NCBI GenBank assembly: GCA_947561715.1
Contig: OX387202.1
Coordinates: 8,631,001-8,695,000 of the forward strand
Origin: Ascidia mentula
Taxonomy: Eukaryota; Chordata; Ascidiacea; Phlebobranchia; Ascidiidae
DNA: 64,000 nt
Direction: 5' to 3'
The translations under genes were made by a program, and so were the position numbers. The number at the start of each line of letters is the position of its first letter. The first letter of the stretch is position 1. Positions 1 through 13,355 of this stretch are shown here, piece by piece. The notes beneath the pieces were generated by a model. It ran no database searches. It was not told where the DNA came from and saw only the letters and a program-made list of their open reading frames with translations.

Positions 1-250
1 GTACGTTTATCATAAAACAAACCAAAGCCTAAAAATCTTCTTTGGGAATATTTGTTTTAATTTTGCCCTAAGTTAGATTGTACTATTTATTAAAAAACAT
101 GTATATCTAAATAGTTTGTGAAAACCATATTTAATGCTTACATAGTGTTCGTAATATGTGGCATGCTGGCATCAGACCATCAATTCTTTGAAAGTGACTT
201 CAAGCCAGCTGTATGACAAATATTTATTGTAATATTAATTTTGGTTTCAG

Positions 251-3200
251 GAAAGACCGCTTGTGAATCCAGTAACCGCATTATTCCTATTGTCGCAAGT
301 AAGAAAAGGCATTGTATGATCATTGTAGTTTTAACACATTAAATTTCAAACGATGTTTTTAAATTGTAGGTGTTTCTAATTATTCACCATGAAACGCTTG
401 TACACCAGCTAGCTGAAGTAATTTTTACTAAGAATCTTGAATCACTCTTTATTTCTTCAGTAAGTATTGAGGAGTTTTGTGTAATTGTGGAAACTGTTAA
501 AATAACACATTTTACAAATGTATTCTAGCCAATCGAACATAAGGAGCTTCTTCAGCAACCAGAAAGCTTGGAAAAACTGCTTTCATCGAAAAAGCTGAAA
601 AGAAAACAAAAACATAAGAAGAGACCAAACTTCAGAAATCTAGGTGTTGACAAATTTAGAGAAACTTTGTAGGTAATTTGTGCAAAATGATGTAGTACTA
701 ATGAGAATGTTTATGCAGGTTCTGATGAGGAAGTTGAGGACAAAAGTAGTCCAGAAGTTGATTCAGAAACTTTGCCTGTTGGCGTATCCAGTGAATTTTT
801 TCAAAGACAGTTGTGCATTGCTAAATCACAAACAGGTCTGCTTCAGTTTATTTTATTCCAAGCCAAATTTTAAGTTATTTAATGTGGCTTGGGCGATCAG
901 AGTGCTTTTAAGTGTGAATGGAATTAAATTTGGTGTGTGAAAGGCATGGATATAAGATGTTGCAGCAAAGTTGTGTCAATTAAATATTTCAAATGAAAAG
1001 AAATGTTTTTGTGTCCATTAGCTTCACCAGACAACTTGCTAGATGTGAATGTTGCTTCAGCATCACCAAATTCCCATCTTGACAGGTACAAAACTTTTGT
1101 TTACTATTACGTGCAAAGCATCTATATTATTGTTTTGTTATCTACCTTGTTTCTGTGATAGTGATGAGAAAAAAAAAGTAAATGGTTTTCAGCCAAGTAG
1201 TTGATTATGATGCTAATTTGATTGGTCAAGTCTTCAGTGCTCAAGTTAAAACCTCATAAATCCTTTTAAAGTTTTTCGAATAAATGTTATTGGTCAATAT
1301 TTTTCAAAAAAGTCGGCTGAAGTCATCACTTGTTGTAACATGTTCTATGCACATAATGTACTAAGCATCCATCCTTCCTACCAAAATTAGATGAATAAAT
1401 TTGCATTTGTGTTTTACATTGTCACAGACCCTTCCTTGACACCATCTACAGCTCTCTAAAGTGCACAGAAAATGACTACACTGCCATATTTGCCCTGGGC
1501 TTGCTTTATGCAATGCTTCAAAACAAAGGTAGACAAACCTGTTTGTGATATTCTGTGTATTACAAGTATTGTTTGTGCAAAATTGTTTTTGCCTACATTG
1601 AACAAGATTGTTTAAGATTGTAGTTGAGGAATTTAGCTTGTTTGTGATGTGTGCAACCACACACAATGTGGTGTAGTTTAAAAATCCATGTGTGTTATTT
1701 TTGCGGCATCCACAACAGGAGGTGGTGAGTAATGTTTTATGTTGCAATGCTTTTGTTGCTTATAGGAAAGCAATTTTGCAATGTATATACACTATACATT
1801 GGTATTTATGTAGTGGCCAATAATTTCTTTGACAAAAAATAAATAACTATTTATACAACACTGTATCAATGTAACCATGCACTGTAAAAAAATCTGACAC
1901 TGTGAAAAAACAATGTGTTGATGCAACTAGATCATTGTCCTACAGCAATGCAGTGGCATTCTGATTGAATACTTCTGATTATTGCCTGCTTGTGTCATGT
2001 TTTCATTGTCTTTGTTTATCATGGAAGAATGGTATATACGATGTTTTAACGAGCAATCTAGCAATTTTTTTGTTACATATTTACCATGCAGTAAATATTT
2101 CCAACATTTACTGGAATGGAATATGAAAATTGTGATCACAAACATATATTTTAACATTTGAACCTTGTTTCCTGAAAAATAAGGGGGATACGCTCTATAT
2201 AAAATTAAACAAGTTTTATCTAATTAAATTGTTTCAAAATAAGACAAGGTGTTTTTTATATTGGGTTTTATTTAAAAAAGTTGAAATTAAAATTTGTCCA
2301 AGGATCAAGCTGGTACATATATATCTAACAATATTATTTGTCAGGTATTAGTTGTGACCTGAAGAGGATCATTCAACTTGGAATGGTGGATGGTGAAAAT
2401 CGAAATGAATCTTATTGCCATTGGCTTATTGAAAGGTTGCTTAGAATAATAAGCAAAGCTGTGAAACCAGGTGCTGATTGTGGGTCTAAAGTCAGATTAC
2501 ACATGACTTGTAAAGTTGTGTAAAATATTATATTTTTTAGTCAGGGTTGCTTCTATTTGTGTGTGTTTTAAATGCTAAATTTACTCATAAGCTCAACAGT
2601 ATTTTGAAGTAACAAGTTTGAATAGAAAATGTGCCTTAGATTTGGTGTATTTAGATCCTTGTTGGAAATTGCCTTCACTGAGATTAATAACCACTTGTTC
2701 GTCCAATGTGGTACCCAGGGTGTCGATTTATGCCCTTTTCACCATTCTATGTTCGACATGCGACGCCAGTGTTCGACACGGGCGGCGTGAATAAATGTTC
2801 AGTTACCGGTATACCGTAGCACGAACAGACCATTGCTATCTACCAAAGTCCTAAATTAAGCCTAACATATCGGTTACGCCAATCTTGCAACATTCACATC
2901 GATCTTACTAGTTTTCTTTTTTCGAAGATTGGACGGCAACATTTTCCTATTTAGATGTATTTTTTGCCGTACATGCTGGTGGTAAAAGTGGTTTGAAGAC
3001 GTTGGTGCCAATATAAGTCGTTTAATTTCAAACCGCAAACAAATTTTTGGAAATAAATTTTTATTTCGAGTCTCTATCAAACAACATTATTTAACTGAAC
3101 GGTTGTATAGTGTTAAAAACTTATGGCATCATCATTTGGGATCCCCACCAAAATAAATTTGTCTGTTTAGATGGCCAAATGAACGCAACCACAATAAATT

Positions 3201-6200
3201 TTTGAACAAAATCCATGCAAAAACCAGCCACCACTTGCTTTAACGTTCAGCGAATAAATGCGTTAAACTAACTATTGTTTCCAAACATGGAGCATTGTTA
3301 CCGAACATGTGGCATTATTACCAAACATGTTGCATTGTTACGAAACAAGTGCCATTTTTTTGTTCAATCGGATTTTAAGAGTTATAGCAGCCTACAACAT
3401 GCAAGGTTTTTAATTGTTTTGTCGTTATTTCAAAGTCTATTCTAACCTTATGTAAGTACAAGAATTCTGTTATCGAACTAAGCCTGGTCGTTCTCATGCA
3501 TTAGTTACCAGCTGCGATGCGACATTTTTACTATTCGACACGCACAACAATTTTTTTCAAGATGTTTGACAATCAGAACAAAATCGACACCTTGGTGGTA
3601 CCCCATAAGTAGTGTTACAAAACCAACAAAACACTAGGTCAAATAAAATACACAGTTGCACCAATGTACTTGTTGTGTGTCTGCGTATAAATGTGCTACA
3701 ACATTTGATAATTTGTTTAAAGAAAGCAAAATCCGATTGGCAACACTTCGTTTAACAGTAATATTATTGAAAAAACTTGGAATGAAGGATGGAGAATGTG
3801 TTTTGCCTGAACATCATTTAACATGCGTGGAGGTAACAAAGTAAAAAAAATGTTTATTACATACACAGTAACTTATGATTTGTCAAAAACTACATTTTTA
3901 CTGATCATTTGTTCCTTTCAGCAATCTCGTAATGAAAGTATGCAAAATCTTCAAAAGTGCCTTCAGGTATGCAAAACAACTTTTTGCATTTGTGATATGA
4001 AAATTGAATTTACACTTCAACTACATAAATGTACTTACACTTTAAACCGATCAAATACAACCAAATTTGATGTTGTTGTCACATTTCAGGAGGAGGAAAT
4101 GTTTTTAGATATTTTTGAAGATGAGCACAGAGCTATTATGGTGGGTGGCATGGCAACCATTGGCTATTTAGGCATACTGTACTACTTTTGGTACAATTAA
4201 TGTATATTTTTTTCACAAGCATAACATTTTACTTTTGTATAGAACAAGCCATTTAATGTGGAATATCTTATGATGGACTCATCTCTGCTTTTGCCACCAA
4301 CAGTTACTCCTCTGACTGGCATCGAATTCACAAAAAGACTTCCATGTGGACCAACTGAACAAATTAGAAGGGTAATAATTTGTCAACATTATTTTATTTT
4401 TTTAATTATGTAATAAACTGTAGTATTTCTGTATAAGTTCGAAAACATGAATATAGGAAGAGTTAATTTGATGTTTATTCAGAAAATTTAATTTGCCTAA
4501 CAACAAGGCTTCATCCATAACTACCAAAGGTGTAAAAACAGAAACAAGCGGTTAAATTATGTTAACACAAAGTCTGAATAACAAAAAATTTTAAAAAAAA
4601 TTTTTGAAAAAACTACAAATGAGCTGTCTATAGTGCTGTTTTCAAACTCCTGTAGAAATACTTCTTGTGAAATGGGTGCATGATCGACAACCTGTCAGGG
4701 TACCATAGTACAAGAAAATCCGTATTTTTTTTATTTACTACAACACAAAAAACATTGATATTTCTAGTCTATTGCTGTTTTCCTTGCCCTGCGAGATGTT
4801 TCTCTTACCTTTTGCAAAGAAGTTGAAACACAACTTCCATTAACAAGAATGCAGGATTGTATACAGACTGATGACAAGCTCGACCTCAGTAAGTTTTTTA
4901 CTGAAACTAGGATTATTCTGTATTGCCTTTTCTACCAAAACTGTTGCATCAGGTGTTTTTTAATTCCGCATGTCATTTCTTTATTCATGAATTTTATTTT
5001 GTTTATAAGTGTTATTCAATTCACGACCAAATAAATTGTGAGTGATATTTGCAATCTAATGCAGTAACGTCGAACTGAAATGTTTAGCATTAATGTTGCT
5101 GCAGTAATCATTGTGTTCAATGAGAAAGGTTTGCCATATTTTCCTAATGTTTCCAAGTTTTTAAATTACCACTAAAATAAACATGTTTGATCGGTGAATA
5201 TGCTGCCATTGTCACATAAGCACATTTTGACATTACAAACACATCAGATTGCCAATTTGGATTTTGTGAACTTTGTTATTGATAACATACTTTTTTTGAT
5301 ATGATGATTTTGTGACGTTCATGCAATCAGTAATTATAAAATTTCTCCACTGGTCTAATGTAAAGCATTTATAGAAAGAATGAAAATCAAATAATAGAAA
5401 CAAAACAATGCAGAAACTCTAATAAAAACATTACAGCTAATTCACAATGGATTGTGTATATTGGCAGTTTTGTTTGGAACTAGATGGTATATACATGTAT
5501 TGTGGAACCTATGTTTGTGTCATTGTGTGTGCATACAAATACTTTTTTAAATGGATAAATATTAAAATTTTAGACAACAGCGATTTGATCGCATGCACCG
5601 TGGTTGGAAAAGACACTAAAAATCGTCGATTTTTAGTTGTTGATTTGTATCAACTTATACTGGTGGAACCTGACAACAAACGTCTTGGTTGGGGTGTTGT
5701 CAAATTTGCAGGATTTCTGCAAGTATGTGCTCAATATTTGGTAAAATTTGTAGTATCTTTGAACCCTGCGTTATTTATTCATTTTAAAACAATGCAAACT
5801 GAAATTGTAAATTTTTGGTAAAATATTATATTTTGTTCAGGATGTGGAAGTAAGTAGTGATGCAGATGACAGCAGGACCCTTCATGTCACAATTCATAAA
5901 CCATCTGGAGCAAGAAGGGTCCCAATGCTCGCTGCTAAATTTGTGTTCGATGACCATATAAGGTAAATAAGTGAATACAGAGTTTGTATTGTAAGATTCT
6001 ACAAAGTTAGTGTGGCTATATTTATGTTAGCATTCTTAAAGAAAGTTTATGAAGCAGTAAAAAAGATGATAAAAACCTGCAGCAATATGCTTTTGTCGGC
6101 ACATGGCCTCATCACTGTGTCGCAAAGGGTTTTGTGTGGTGGTAGTCAGATTAGCCATCCCCCGTAGAGAAAATCCTGTTGAAATATTTAGTCATATGCT

Positions 6201-7169
6201 GTATGATGCAACACATGTAAATGCACGTTGTACTTTGGCATACAGATGCATGGCAGCCAAACAACGTCTGACCAAGGGTCGAATGCGGGCTCGTCATTTG
6301 AAGACTCGTCGTATTGCTGTTTTGCTGGGAGTTTCACCTGATGCACATGATGACCCCTTCTCCTCAAGCTATTTACTTAACTCAGGTTGTGTTTTTAAAC
6401 CTCAAATTAAAAATCCTACAGTGTTTTAAACGTTGTCTCCAACCAAATTTGTTGTAAGATTCCAATTACCTCAGTATGTAAAAAAGGTTTCTTTCAATAT
6501 GGTTTCTCTATATTCAGGTTATCAAGCACCTCGCAGCCAGTTTCGAGCCTTTGCTGAGCCGCAAGTGTTGAGAGCTGATTCGCAACGTCCAGGTATTGCA
6601 CTCAACCAACGGGATCTATCAAGAACACCCACTGCTCGTGTGCACCCTCTCCTCAAACGACCTGGTCACGCTGCAAGTCGAGTTTCTCCAGTGAAAGTTG
6701 GTCCTAGAATTGGGAACCTGGGACTTCCCCTACTGTCGTCACCGTCACGTGGTTCCTCTGGTTCGAGTTCGAGCGATGAAAAACCGACCGAATCGACGTC
6801 GTCATCCGATGGTGACGTCATCGAGGTTTCGGCAGTTTTGGTTGATGGGGAAGAACAGAAACCATCCGATTCGAATGGTTCCAGTCCTGATGTTGCAAGT
6901 GTAGAGGTCGTGTCGTCATCGGAGGATTCGAGATCAGACGAGAGTAGTGACGTCATTGTCCGGGTGACTGAAAGTGTAATCCTTGACGTAGAGGATGGGG
7001 CAAAGGAAAGCAAATCATCCATACAAACATTTCACAGCACCACATTGATTGGTGTATCGGGTGCGTGATGAATTTTCTTTTGCAAAACGAAAGCTAAATT
7101 TCTTTCTTTTTCACAGAACGACAACCATCCCAAGTTGACGCGTCGGTAAACAACATTTTAAGAGAATAA
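251..7169 (+). CDS. CLEC16A: CLEC16A homologue, 5'-truncated by the window edge (17 exons seen)
   Basis: CLEC16A (Ema in fly, GOP-1 in worm) acts on endosomes and in autophagy/mitophagy. Coding exons read: 251-298, 370-459, 529-643, 719-790, 1022-1085, 1428-1528, 2345-2470, 3723-3832, 3922-3966, 4090-4140, 4243-4371, 4768-4888, 5574-5722, 5841-5962, 6246-6385, 6518-7060, 7117-7169. All phases join and give 692 residues to the TAA; the human protein is about 1050, so the N-terminal third lies upstream. Family motifs seen in order: ERPLVNPVTALFLLSQ, HHETLVHQLAEVIF, RPFLDTIYSSL, NVEYLMMDSS, TPLTGIEFTKRLPCG, NSDLIACTV, LVEPDNKRLGWGVVKFAGF, VTIHKPSGARR and CMAAKQRLTKGRMRARHLK. The last large exon is a Ser/Asp/Glu-rich, probably disordered tail, as in other CLEC16A proteins. 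Family identity is near certain; individual exon edges are inferred. Confidence 0.93.
2710..3602. mobile_element. Inverted-repeat (MITE-like) element in a CLEC16A intron
   Basis: The left end (GGTACCCAGGGTGTCGATTT, from 2710) and the right end (3580-3602) are imperfect inverted repeats of about 20 bases. A second inverted similarity lies just inside them: TTCGACA and GCGACG near 2750-2770, and GCGACA and TTCGACA near 3515-3540. No transposase is visible. The element sits wholly between the CLEC16A exons ending at 2470 and starting at 3723. A TA target duplication at each end is possible but not certain. It contains a four-copy ~20-bp tandem repeat. Confidence 0.6.
3271..3352. repeat. Four-copy ~20-bp tandem repeat inside the intronic element
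   Basis: The unit is roughly TTACCAAACATGTGGCATTG, present four times in a row with a few changes per copy (TTTCCAAACATGGAGCATTG, TTACCGAACATGTGGCATTA, TTACCAAACATGTTGCATTG, TTACGAAACAAGTGCCATTT). It lies inside the inverted-repeat element and is not coding. Confidence 0.7.
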
Positions 7170-7650
7170 ACGATCTACTAATCATCGCTATTCTGGATTA
7201 ATTGTGAGAGTTGGAATGTAGTCGGTTTCTGATACACTGACACCAAAAATATGAGACGCATTTCTTGTTTAAAAATGTTAATGGCTTCAAATTCGTGGTT
7301 TGCGATTTAAATTTAATTTGTAACTTGTTTACATCAAATCTTATCCTTGCCATTAGAATCTTTAAAATTTCGTTCCAGATTTGAATGTAGCAATTTCTCA
7401 CAAATGGTGTACAGAGGCGCACAGTGCCGATGTTGACCTGACCATTCAACTTGTTGATTTCCATGTCATTGTTTGGTGAACTACCCGCAGCAAATTAAAT
7501 GTGATACTGGTTGTATTTTCAGGTGCGATTTGGGTCAGTAGATCTTGATGTGTTACGTCCAAGTAGATAGTCGGTGCTGTTATAGTTGGATAAAATGTGC
7601 ATTGTTTTTTTTGTACGTGAAAAAAGAATTTATTGAGTGCAATGATCACA

Positions 7651-7656
7651 AATAAA
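7651..7656 (+). terminator. Probable CLEC16A polyadenylation signal
   Basis: A canonical AATAAA lies about 480 bases after the CLEC16A stop codon. Another AATAAA (7165-7170) overlaps the stop codon itself but would leave almost no 3' UTR, so the distal one is preferred. Confidence 0.5.
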
Positions 7657-8890
7657 TTATTATTCTATTGATTGTCTTGTTGCTTTGCTGATGCTATAGC
7701 AAAGATAATTTTGGAAGAATAATTTCCCATATTGTAGTTGTTGAAATAAAAACTTCTTGACACAAGTGATTCTAAAGATGCGGTCAAAACTTTGGACGGA
7801 GTTACTGTACTGCTGCCCTTTTCCATGCTACTAAAGCTTCCACAGCCAACAATATACGTTATGGGAATTTTTTTACTGAAAATAAAGGGGATTCGTTATT
7901 CAATTTACTAATGGAAATACATCATAAAATATATTGTCTGGCCCACGAGAGGGATTTGCAGCCTTCGCGCACCGATACATTATTTTTCAGGGCCATATGG
8001 AAAGTCCTAAAATTGAGAGTACATTAAATTTTTAAAAAAATTGCGAAAAGAAGAATAGACAGTTTGATGCAAGACAGTAGATAAGTCGCGATCATGTGAC
8101 CTCATTTACGCAAATAGATCCAACGAGGCATGACGTAGTAAGTTCTGCTGCCTAACCAGCACTGTCGGACGGCAGGTTTAGCTTGAGTCAACAAAGAGGC
8201 TCGACGTTCGTTGTCTTATTTGACAAAAGTAACGTTTTAACTTAGCTCGTGGGATTTATCCCACGTGTTGGCTGGTGAAGTTGCTTTCAAAATTTGTTGA
8301 TGCTTGTTCTAAGTTTGGTTGTTTTTCAATCAGAGATGATGTCAAAAACCAAGTGGACCATGAGCACTTTTAGGTGTAACAGCTAAGTAGACTGCAAGGC
8401 AAAACTGCTGTTTTCAAATATGTAATTACTATCTCTCCTCACAGTCGCGAAACAGCAACCGATTAATTATATTTTTCTACGTAGATATTATATTACAGCA
8501 AAGCGGAAGCGTATGGTAGTGGAAGCAGTTTGGCAGCTTGTGGTAGTGGCTTCATATGCGCTTCGTGACTGTATATACACGCAGCATAAACTCATAGTGT
8601 TAACACGATAAAAGCGTTACTGGATGGTATTGTATTGTAAAAAGAAGGGCCTGATTCAAAGTATTTTGCCAGAGACGTCTTTACCAGATTGTATAGTTGG
8701 AATTAGATTGAAGTTTCACCTCTAGCGTGTACATACACTACTCGATAAATACTCATTCAAATTCTCAATAATAATAATACAGTGCACGTGTGGAGTTTTA
8801 GTTAGTCGAGTTTAACGCCCTGAGCGCTCTTCGCTGAAAGTAAAATTGAACGATGACAACTTTCAAATAACTGTTGTTGTGTCAGTGTCC
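7657..8890. other. Intergenic region, CLEC16A to coiled-coil gene
   Basis: No open frame of interest and no RNA gene seen. The second half (about 8090-8880) is less AT-rich and contains CATGTGAC and CACGTG (E-box) motifs. It probably holds the promoter and 5' UTR of the coiled-coil gene that follows, but no defined promoter element can be assigned. Confidence 0.4.
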
Positions 8891-8895
8891 AATGC

Positions 8896-9052
8896 TGGTA
8901 ACTAGCACGCAAAAATTAAGGGAAATGAAACAGTCAATAGCCCATCTAGCACTGTCGAACTATCGATGAGTGGTTAGAACGACCCATATGTCATATAGGT
9001 TGGTAGACCGAGTATTGATTACTCCTTAATTCTTGCGTGCTAGTTACCACAC
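8896..9052. mobile_element. Short inverted-repeat element with a tRNA-like interior
   Basis: GGTAACTAGCACGCAAAAAT (start near 8896) is matched by an inverted copy ending near 9050, with about 24 of 26 bases pairing. The ~100-base interior contains GAGTGGTTAGAACGAC, which resembles a tRNA D-arm/A-box. It may be a small MITE or a tRNA-derived SINE fragment. It ends about 12 bases before the ATG of the coiled-coil gene, so it may form part of that gene's 5' UTR. Confidence 0.5.
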
Positions 9053-9063
9053 AAAGAAGGTAA

Positions 9064-11077
9064 ATGTATTTTTTGGACGCAGCACTAATATATCAGAGCC
9101 TAAATGGTCACTTAATAATGCTGCAAAACACCACGTTGCCGTCACAAAGCAATGTCCTCGACAATCCATGGCAAACGGATGCACAAGTAGCTCACCAACT
9201 TAAAGATATGAAAGAGCAAACATCGTACATGACTGAGTTTCGGTCAGCATTGAAATACGCATTGGAAGAAGTTCAAACTCTCCGAAGCGATTTGGCAGAA
9301 GAAAAGACGAAAGGTTTTGACGAAATTTCCAACCATATTCAACGAAGCAAACTAATAGATTTACAAATGGCCTCAAAATCTAATTCAAACATACGTCCAA
9401 CTCAAGAATCCAAACCCGAGTTGCATTTTGCATCAGAAAATAAGGAAATCTTGCAGTGCTGCACAGGTTGGTGTAATCAGCAGTTATAGTTGAACATATA
9501 CTGTGATAAAAGCTTTGAAAGTATATTTTTTTTCGTGAAAGTAAAAAACGTGTATTTCGAGTTTTTTAATGTAGCTTTTGAGGGCCTGCAACAGCCACGC
9601 ACATTTTTGTCCCAGTTTTCCTTGTTGAATGTAAGTTTGTAAAAATAATATTTTTTTTTGCTACAAAGATATCGAGTGATCTTTTATTCGTCACCAGTGA
9701 TTGTTATTATTTACTTCATGTTTTTCTGCAGAAACTTCTTCTTCGAAATCTGACTTTGTCATTGCGGAAGCTTCTGATAGAATTGAACGCATATGTGCAA
9801 AAGTTGTTCAACGAAATTCACTTATTTCCAAATTAAGAAAGCAGTTGCAAAAATCAACTTCCCTTTTGCAAAAACGGGAAGATAAACTGGAACAGAAATT
9901 AAACCACGAGAAGTTACTTAAATCCGAAAGTGATGAGTTAATTCGCGACAGAGATAAGCAGAAACTTATTTCTCAACAAGCCACCCACCAACTTAACCTA
10001 ACAACCGCCGCCATGCAAGAGAAAGAGACAAAAGTAAATACAATGCAGAACAAATTGGACTTTATGCATGAACAAATTGAATTGCTGACTTCGCGTCTTC
10101 TCGAGGCAGAGGAACATGCAAGATATTACAAAATGCAGTGGAGTCGAGAGCGGGAGTTCTTGATTTACAAACATGATGAATGCACACAATTACGTCATTG
10201 TATCGACGACATGCAAAATCGAATGCATCAGCTGACAATAAACCAAAAAACTAATTTGGAATATTCACCAGTTACCCAGCAAAGTTCAGAACATGTGAGA
10301 TCTACCTCAAACATAGGTTTGACACGAAGACTTTGTGGTCCACAAACCAGGCTGCGATTTGAGGATCCAGGTCATGTCAGCTCTCCGCCCAGTTATCAAA
10401 GACAAAAAGTTTCAACGCGAGGTTACGGACACCAGCACTTATCTCCAATACAAGAAGATTTTGAAGAAATGAAAATTACGAAAGAACCTACAACGATTGA
10501 CTTGGAATCCAACGCAGTTTCCAGTGATGTTTCTGACAATTTACCTAAAGCTGATATTTCAAATTCAGTTTCCCTCGATGCAAGTGCGTATCCATACCTT
10601 GTTGTTGACTCAGGAAACAACATCAACTTTTCGCACTCCAGATCTAACCAACAAACAGTAAATCAGCCTGAAATTCATGCAGTATCAAATAAAGCTGTAA
10701 TAGTACAAAGCGATGCAGGTGGTTCACCATCCCCATGCAGTAGTTTGCTTTCTACACTGGATGACAGCAAACTCTCAGACGTTACAACCTATTCAGGATT
10801 ATCATCTGATGCAAAATCGAAACAATCTAACAGGAAGAAAAAACATAAATCTAAGCGATACATACGATACGGCGGTCACAAAATTGATGTAACTAATTTT
10901 GATATGCAAGATTTCCGTCAGATTATGTGGGCTTTGTCCGCTGAAGAACAAAACGTCGATACTTTTTTGGACTTTCTCGCCACACAATGCAAACGACTGC
11001 AGAGCGACCCCTCGTGGAGAAACAAACACACGTTAGGTAAAGAAGACGACTGGTTAAGCTTGAAGGGTTGTTACTGA
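9064..11077 (+). CDS. Unrecognised coiled-coil protein, two coding exons
   Basis: Coding exons 9064-9466 and 9732-11077 join in phase (ACA-G / AA-ACT) to give 582 residues. I do not recognise the family. Residues ~50-110 and ~145-240 are rich in Leu, Gln, Glu and Lys in heptad-like spacing (for example ISKLRKQLQKSTSLLQKRED) and are probably coiled coil. Residues ~250-510 are low-complexity, Ser/Thr/Asn-rich and probably disordered. The end has a basic patch (RKKKHKSKR) followed by a ~65-residue folded-looking C-terminus containing YGGHKIDVTNFDMQDFRQIM and SAEEQNVDTFLDFLATQC, which is the best handle for a homology search. A cytoskeletal or centrosomal scaffold is a guess only. The start codon is the first ATG of the open frame; an upstream non-coding exon cannot be excluded. 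Confidence 0.8.
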
Positions 11078-13340
11078 GTGATATTACGAAGAGGTGTTTT
11101 TGTCATGTGTTATTATTTAACAGACTGCAAAATCGATTACTGCTACTGTGATGTTGCCTCGTAGGGCTGCGAAATAGTGTTTTTTCTATTTTCCAAACAT
11201 CACGTACGAATGTGCCTTAATTGTTTTGTGTAGAAATATAAGTATGATATCATGGTATGTTAAAATGCATGATAACGTGCTGCTGAGTTTCGATCATTGT
11301 ATTTAACTGAAAAGATGCAATATCAGGTGCAATATTTTAATTTGTAGTGTAAATTGAAACCGCAATGCTGTGCTATACTATAAATGTAAATGTGAGCTAA
11401 ATTGTTTCCTTGGTTTAACGTGCTAAGTTCCTTTTATTGAGAAAATGAGTGTTATATGTTGGTTTCTGTTTTGGTCGTTTGGCTTGTGTTAAAAAAAGTC
11501 TGGTCGATGAATGTATGAATGTTGCCCATTCTATCTCAAGTACCACCGCTTATAATTACTTGCTAAATAGTAAAAACAATTCTACAGCTGCAGAATTAAA
11601 AAACAAAACTACTATGCCACATTTTTTACAGAACAATCCCAAAGGTTTCTGCCCCCAAATACTCGGACATATCCACAAACTAAACGTTTTAATGACGCTT
11701 ATATGTGTTTTACACACAACAGTTTGGTCTGGTCTTAATTAATTTTCGTGATTGCTGCTTTAGGGTGGCCTAATGATGCCGCAGGAAAAACAAACAATTA
11801 ACATAAAATACAATTCACAAACGATAACTGATTTGGCTGCGATACCAGTGAACCTTGTGCGTCACAAAGCTAACGCACTTGATAACATCAGGTCTAATTT
11901 AGCTTTTTTGTGTGTTTTGCCACGTTAACTTGTCCGCAGCAATATTTATTCAAATTAAAGTGTATTTTTTGGGGTTATATCCATCGAACAACGAACGGAA
12001 ATTTGGCCACGAATACATCGTAAAAATGGTTCAATTACATTGTTTGAAAAAATGCCACATTATAATGCACAATATAAATGTTCATATGTACCTATCCACT
12101 GATCTGGATATTTGGTTAAAGTTGTAGCCTGTACTGTTCCCGCATAGCAAAATTTCCTTTTTTCACCAGCACACTAAAAACAGAATTTAAGACCTTAAAA
12201 TAAAACATGTTCTGCAAACCATCAATCGATCGATAGTCTCTGAAGTCCAAGTTCCGCCAAGATCTAGACTGGAATCAACACAATGGCGTGACATTTGCAA
12301 TATGGTACATAGGCTATTGTTCATGCCCAAAATCTGTGCGTTTACTATTCAATTGGTGCAAACTATATCGCCACACAGTACACATTGAAACCAACTGAAA
12401 GAATGAATTAAAACTAAAAATATATTTTACAGGTTTCGTGATATTTATTTGTTTTACAATTCGCAAGACTAAACTCTTATAATATTTGCAATCTTTTAGC
12501 CATTGAAAAATAAAAACCAGCAACTTTACCGCGACGCGGTTAGCGGTTGGCGGCGCGGTTTCGATTTCACGGCAAGCGGTGGGACATTCCCATCAGCCGG
12601 CGTCATATGCCGTGGCGACGTGATTTTCTCGCCAAAAAACGGCTGACGGCAGAGATATATCTGATTTACCTTTTTTGCCAACGTGAATAATTTTGGTGGT
12701 TTTAAGTACTATTTATTCGTTTATTTATTGAGTGTTTGGTGATAAGTTACCAGAAATTAATTATTATTGGCAAATGGTACAAATTGTCCATTGTTAATTA
12801 ATTTTTGGCTGTTGTAAAAACGTTTGTTTCAAGAAATCTTGTAGATCAGAGCAACTAACATAGTCATTTCCTGTTCCATCAGCAATTATTTTATTGATTC
12901 TTATGTTAAACGTTATAAGCAACAACTTTTTTTGCAGAGTAATGTTCAAAAAATAAATGAAATTGCTGTAAAGATAAGTTTGTTTCTGATTTTCATATGG
13001 ACAAAATTTCGCTAGATCGTCGATCATTAGGCTACCTGCAGGAACCTTAATTGCAAACGCTTGCAATGATTCAGCATCTGGTTCTGTTGAACAACTGGGT
13101 GTTGATGCGTTATGCTATGTGATGGCAAAATCAAGTGTTGGTACTGTCTATGTTAATTGTAATAATTTTTCAAATGCCTTATTATCACAAATGACTGACA
13201 AGTAAACAGAACGTTTGTTTAAGTACGTTTACGGTTTTCAGTACATGCTGTTTGGTTTAGTGCTTGCAGTGAGAAATAAGTGTCATGTGCGGTTTCTACG
13301 GTTTGGGAAACTGTACACAAAATAATTTGTGTCTCAGGCC
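11078..13340. other. 3' UTR and intergenic sequence
   Basis: The first part is presumably 3' UTR of the coiled-coil gene. Short open frames here (11449-11742, 11912-12127, minus 12794-13066) are AT-rich, lack family signatures and are not called as genes. A GC-rich island at about 12530-12660 contains repeated GCGG/GCCG motifs and partial palindromes such as GCCGGCGTCATATGCCG. Nothing else is supported. Confidence 0.4.
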
Positions 13341-13355
13341 TAAAATGGAAAAATC

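Noticed and set aside
1361-1747. 128-codon minus-strand frame in CLEC16A
   Set aside because: It overlaps the CLEC16A exon 1428-1528 and its introns on the opposite strand, and has no family signature.
6666-7022. 118-codon minus-strand Ser/Asp-rich frame
   Set aside because: Mirror image of the Ser/Asp-rich CLEC16A tail exon.
12794-13066. Minus-strand 90-codon frame containing KVPAGSLMIDDLAKFCPYE
   Set aside because: The first part looks protein-like but the rest is AT-rich low complexity with possible splice sites leading nowhere. It could be a gene fragment, but cannot be supported.
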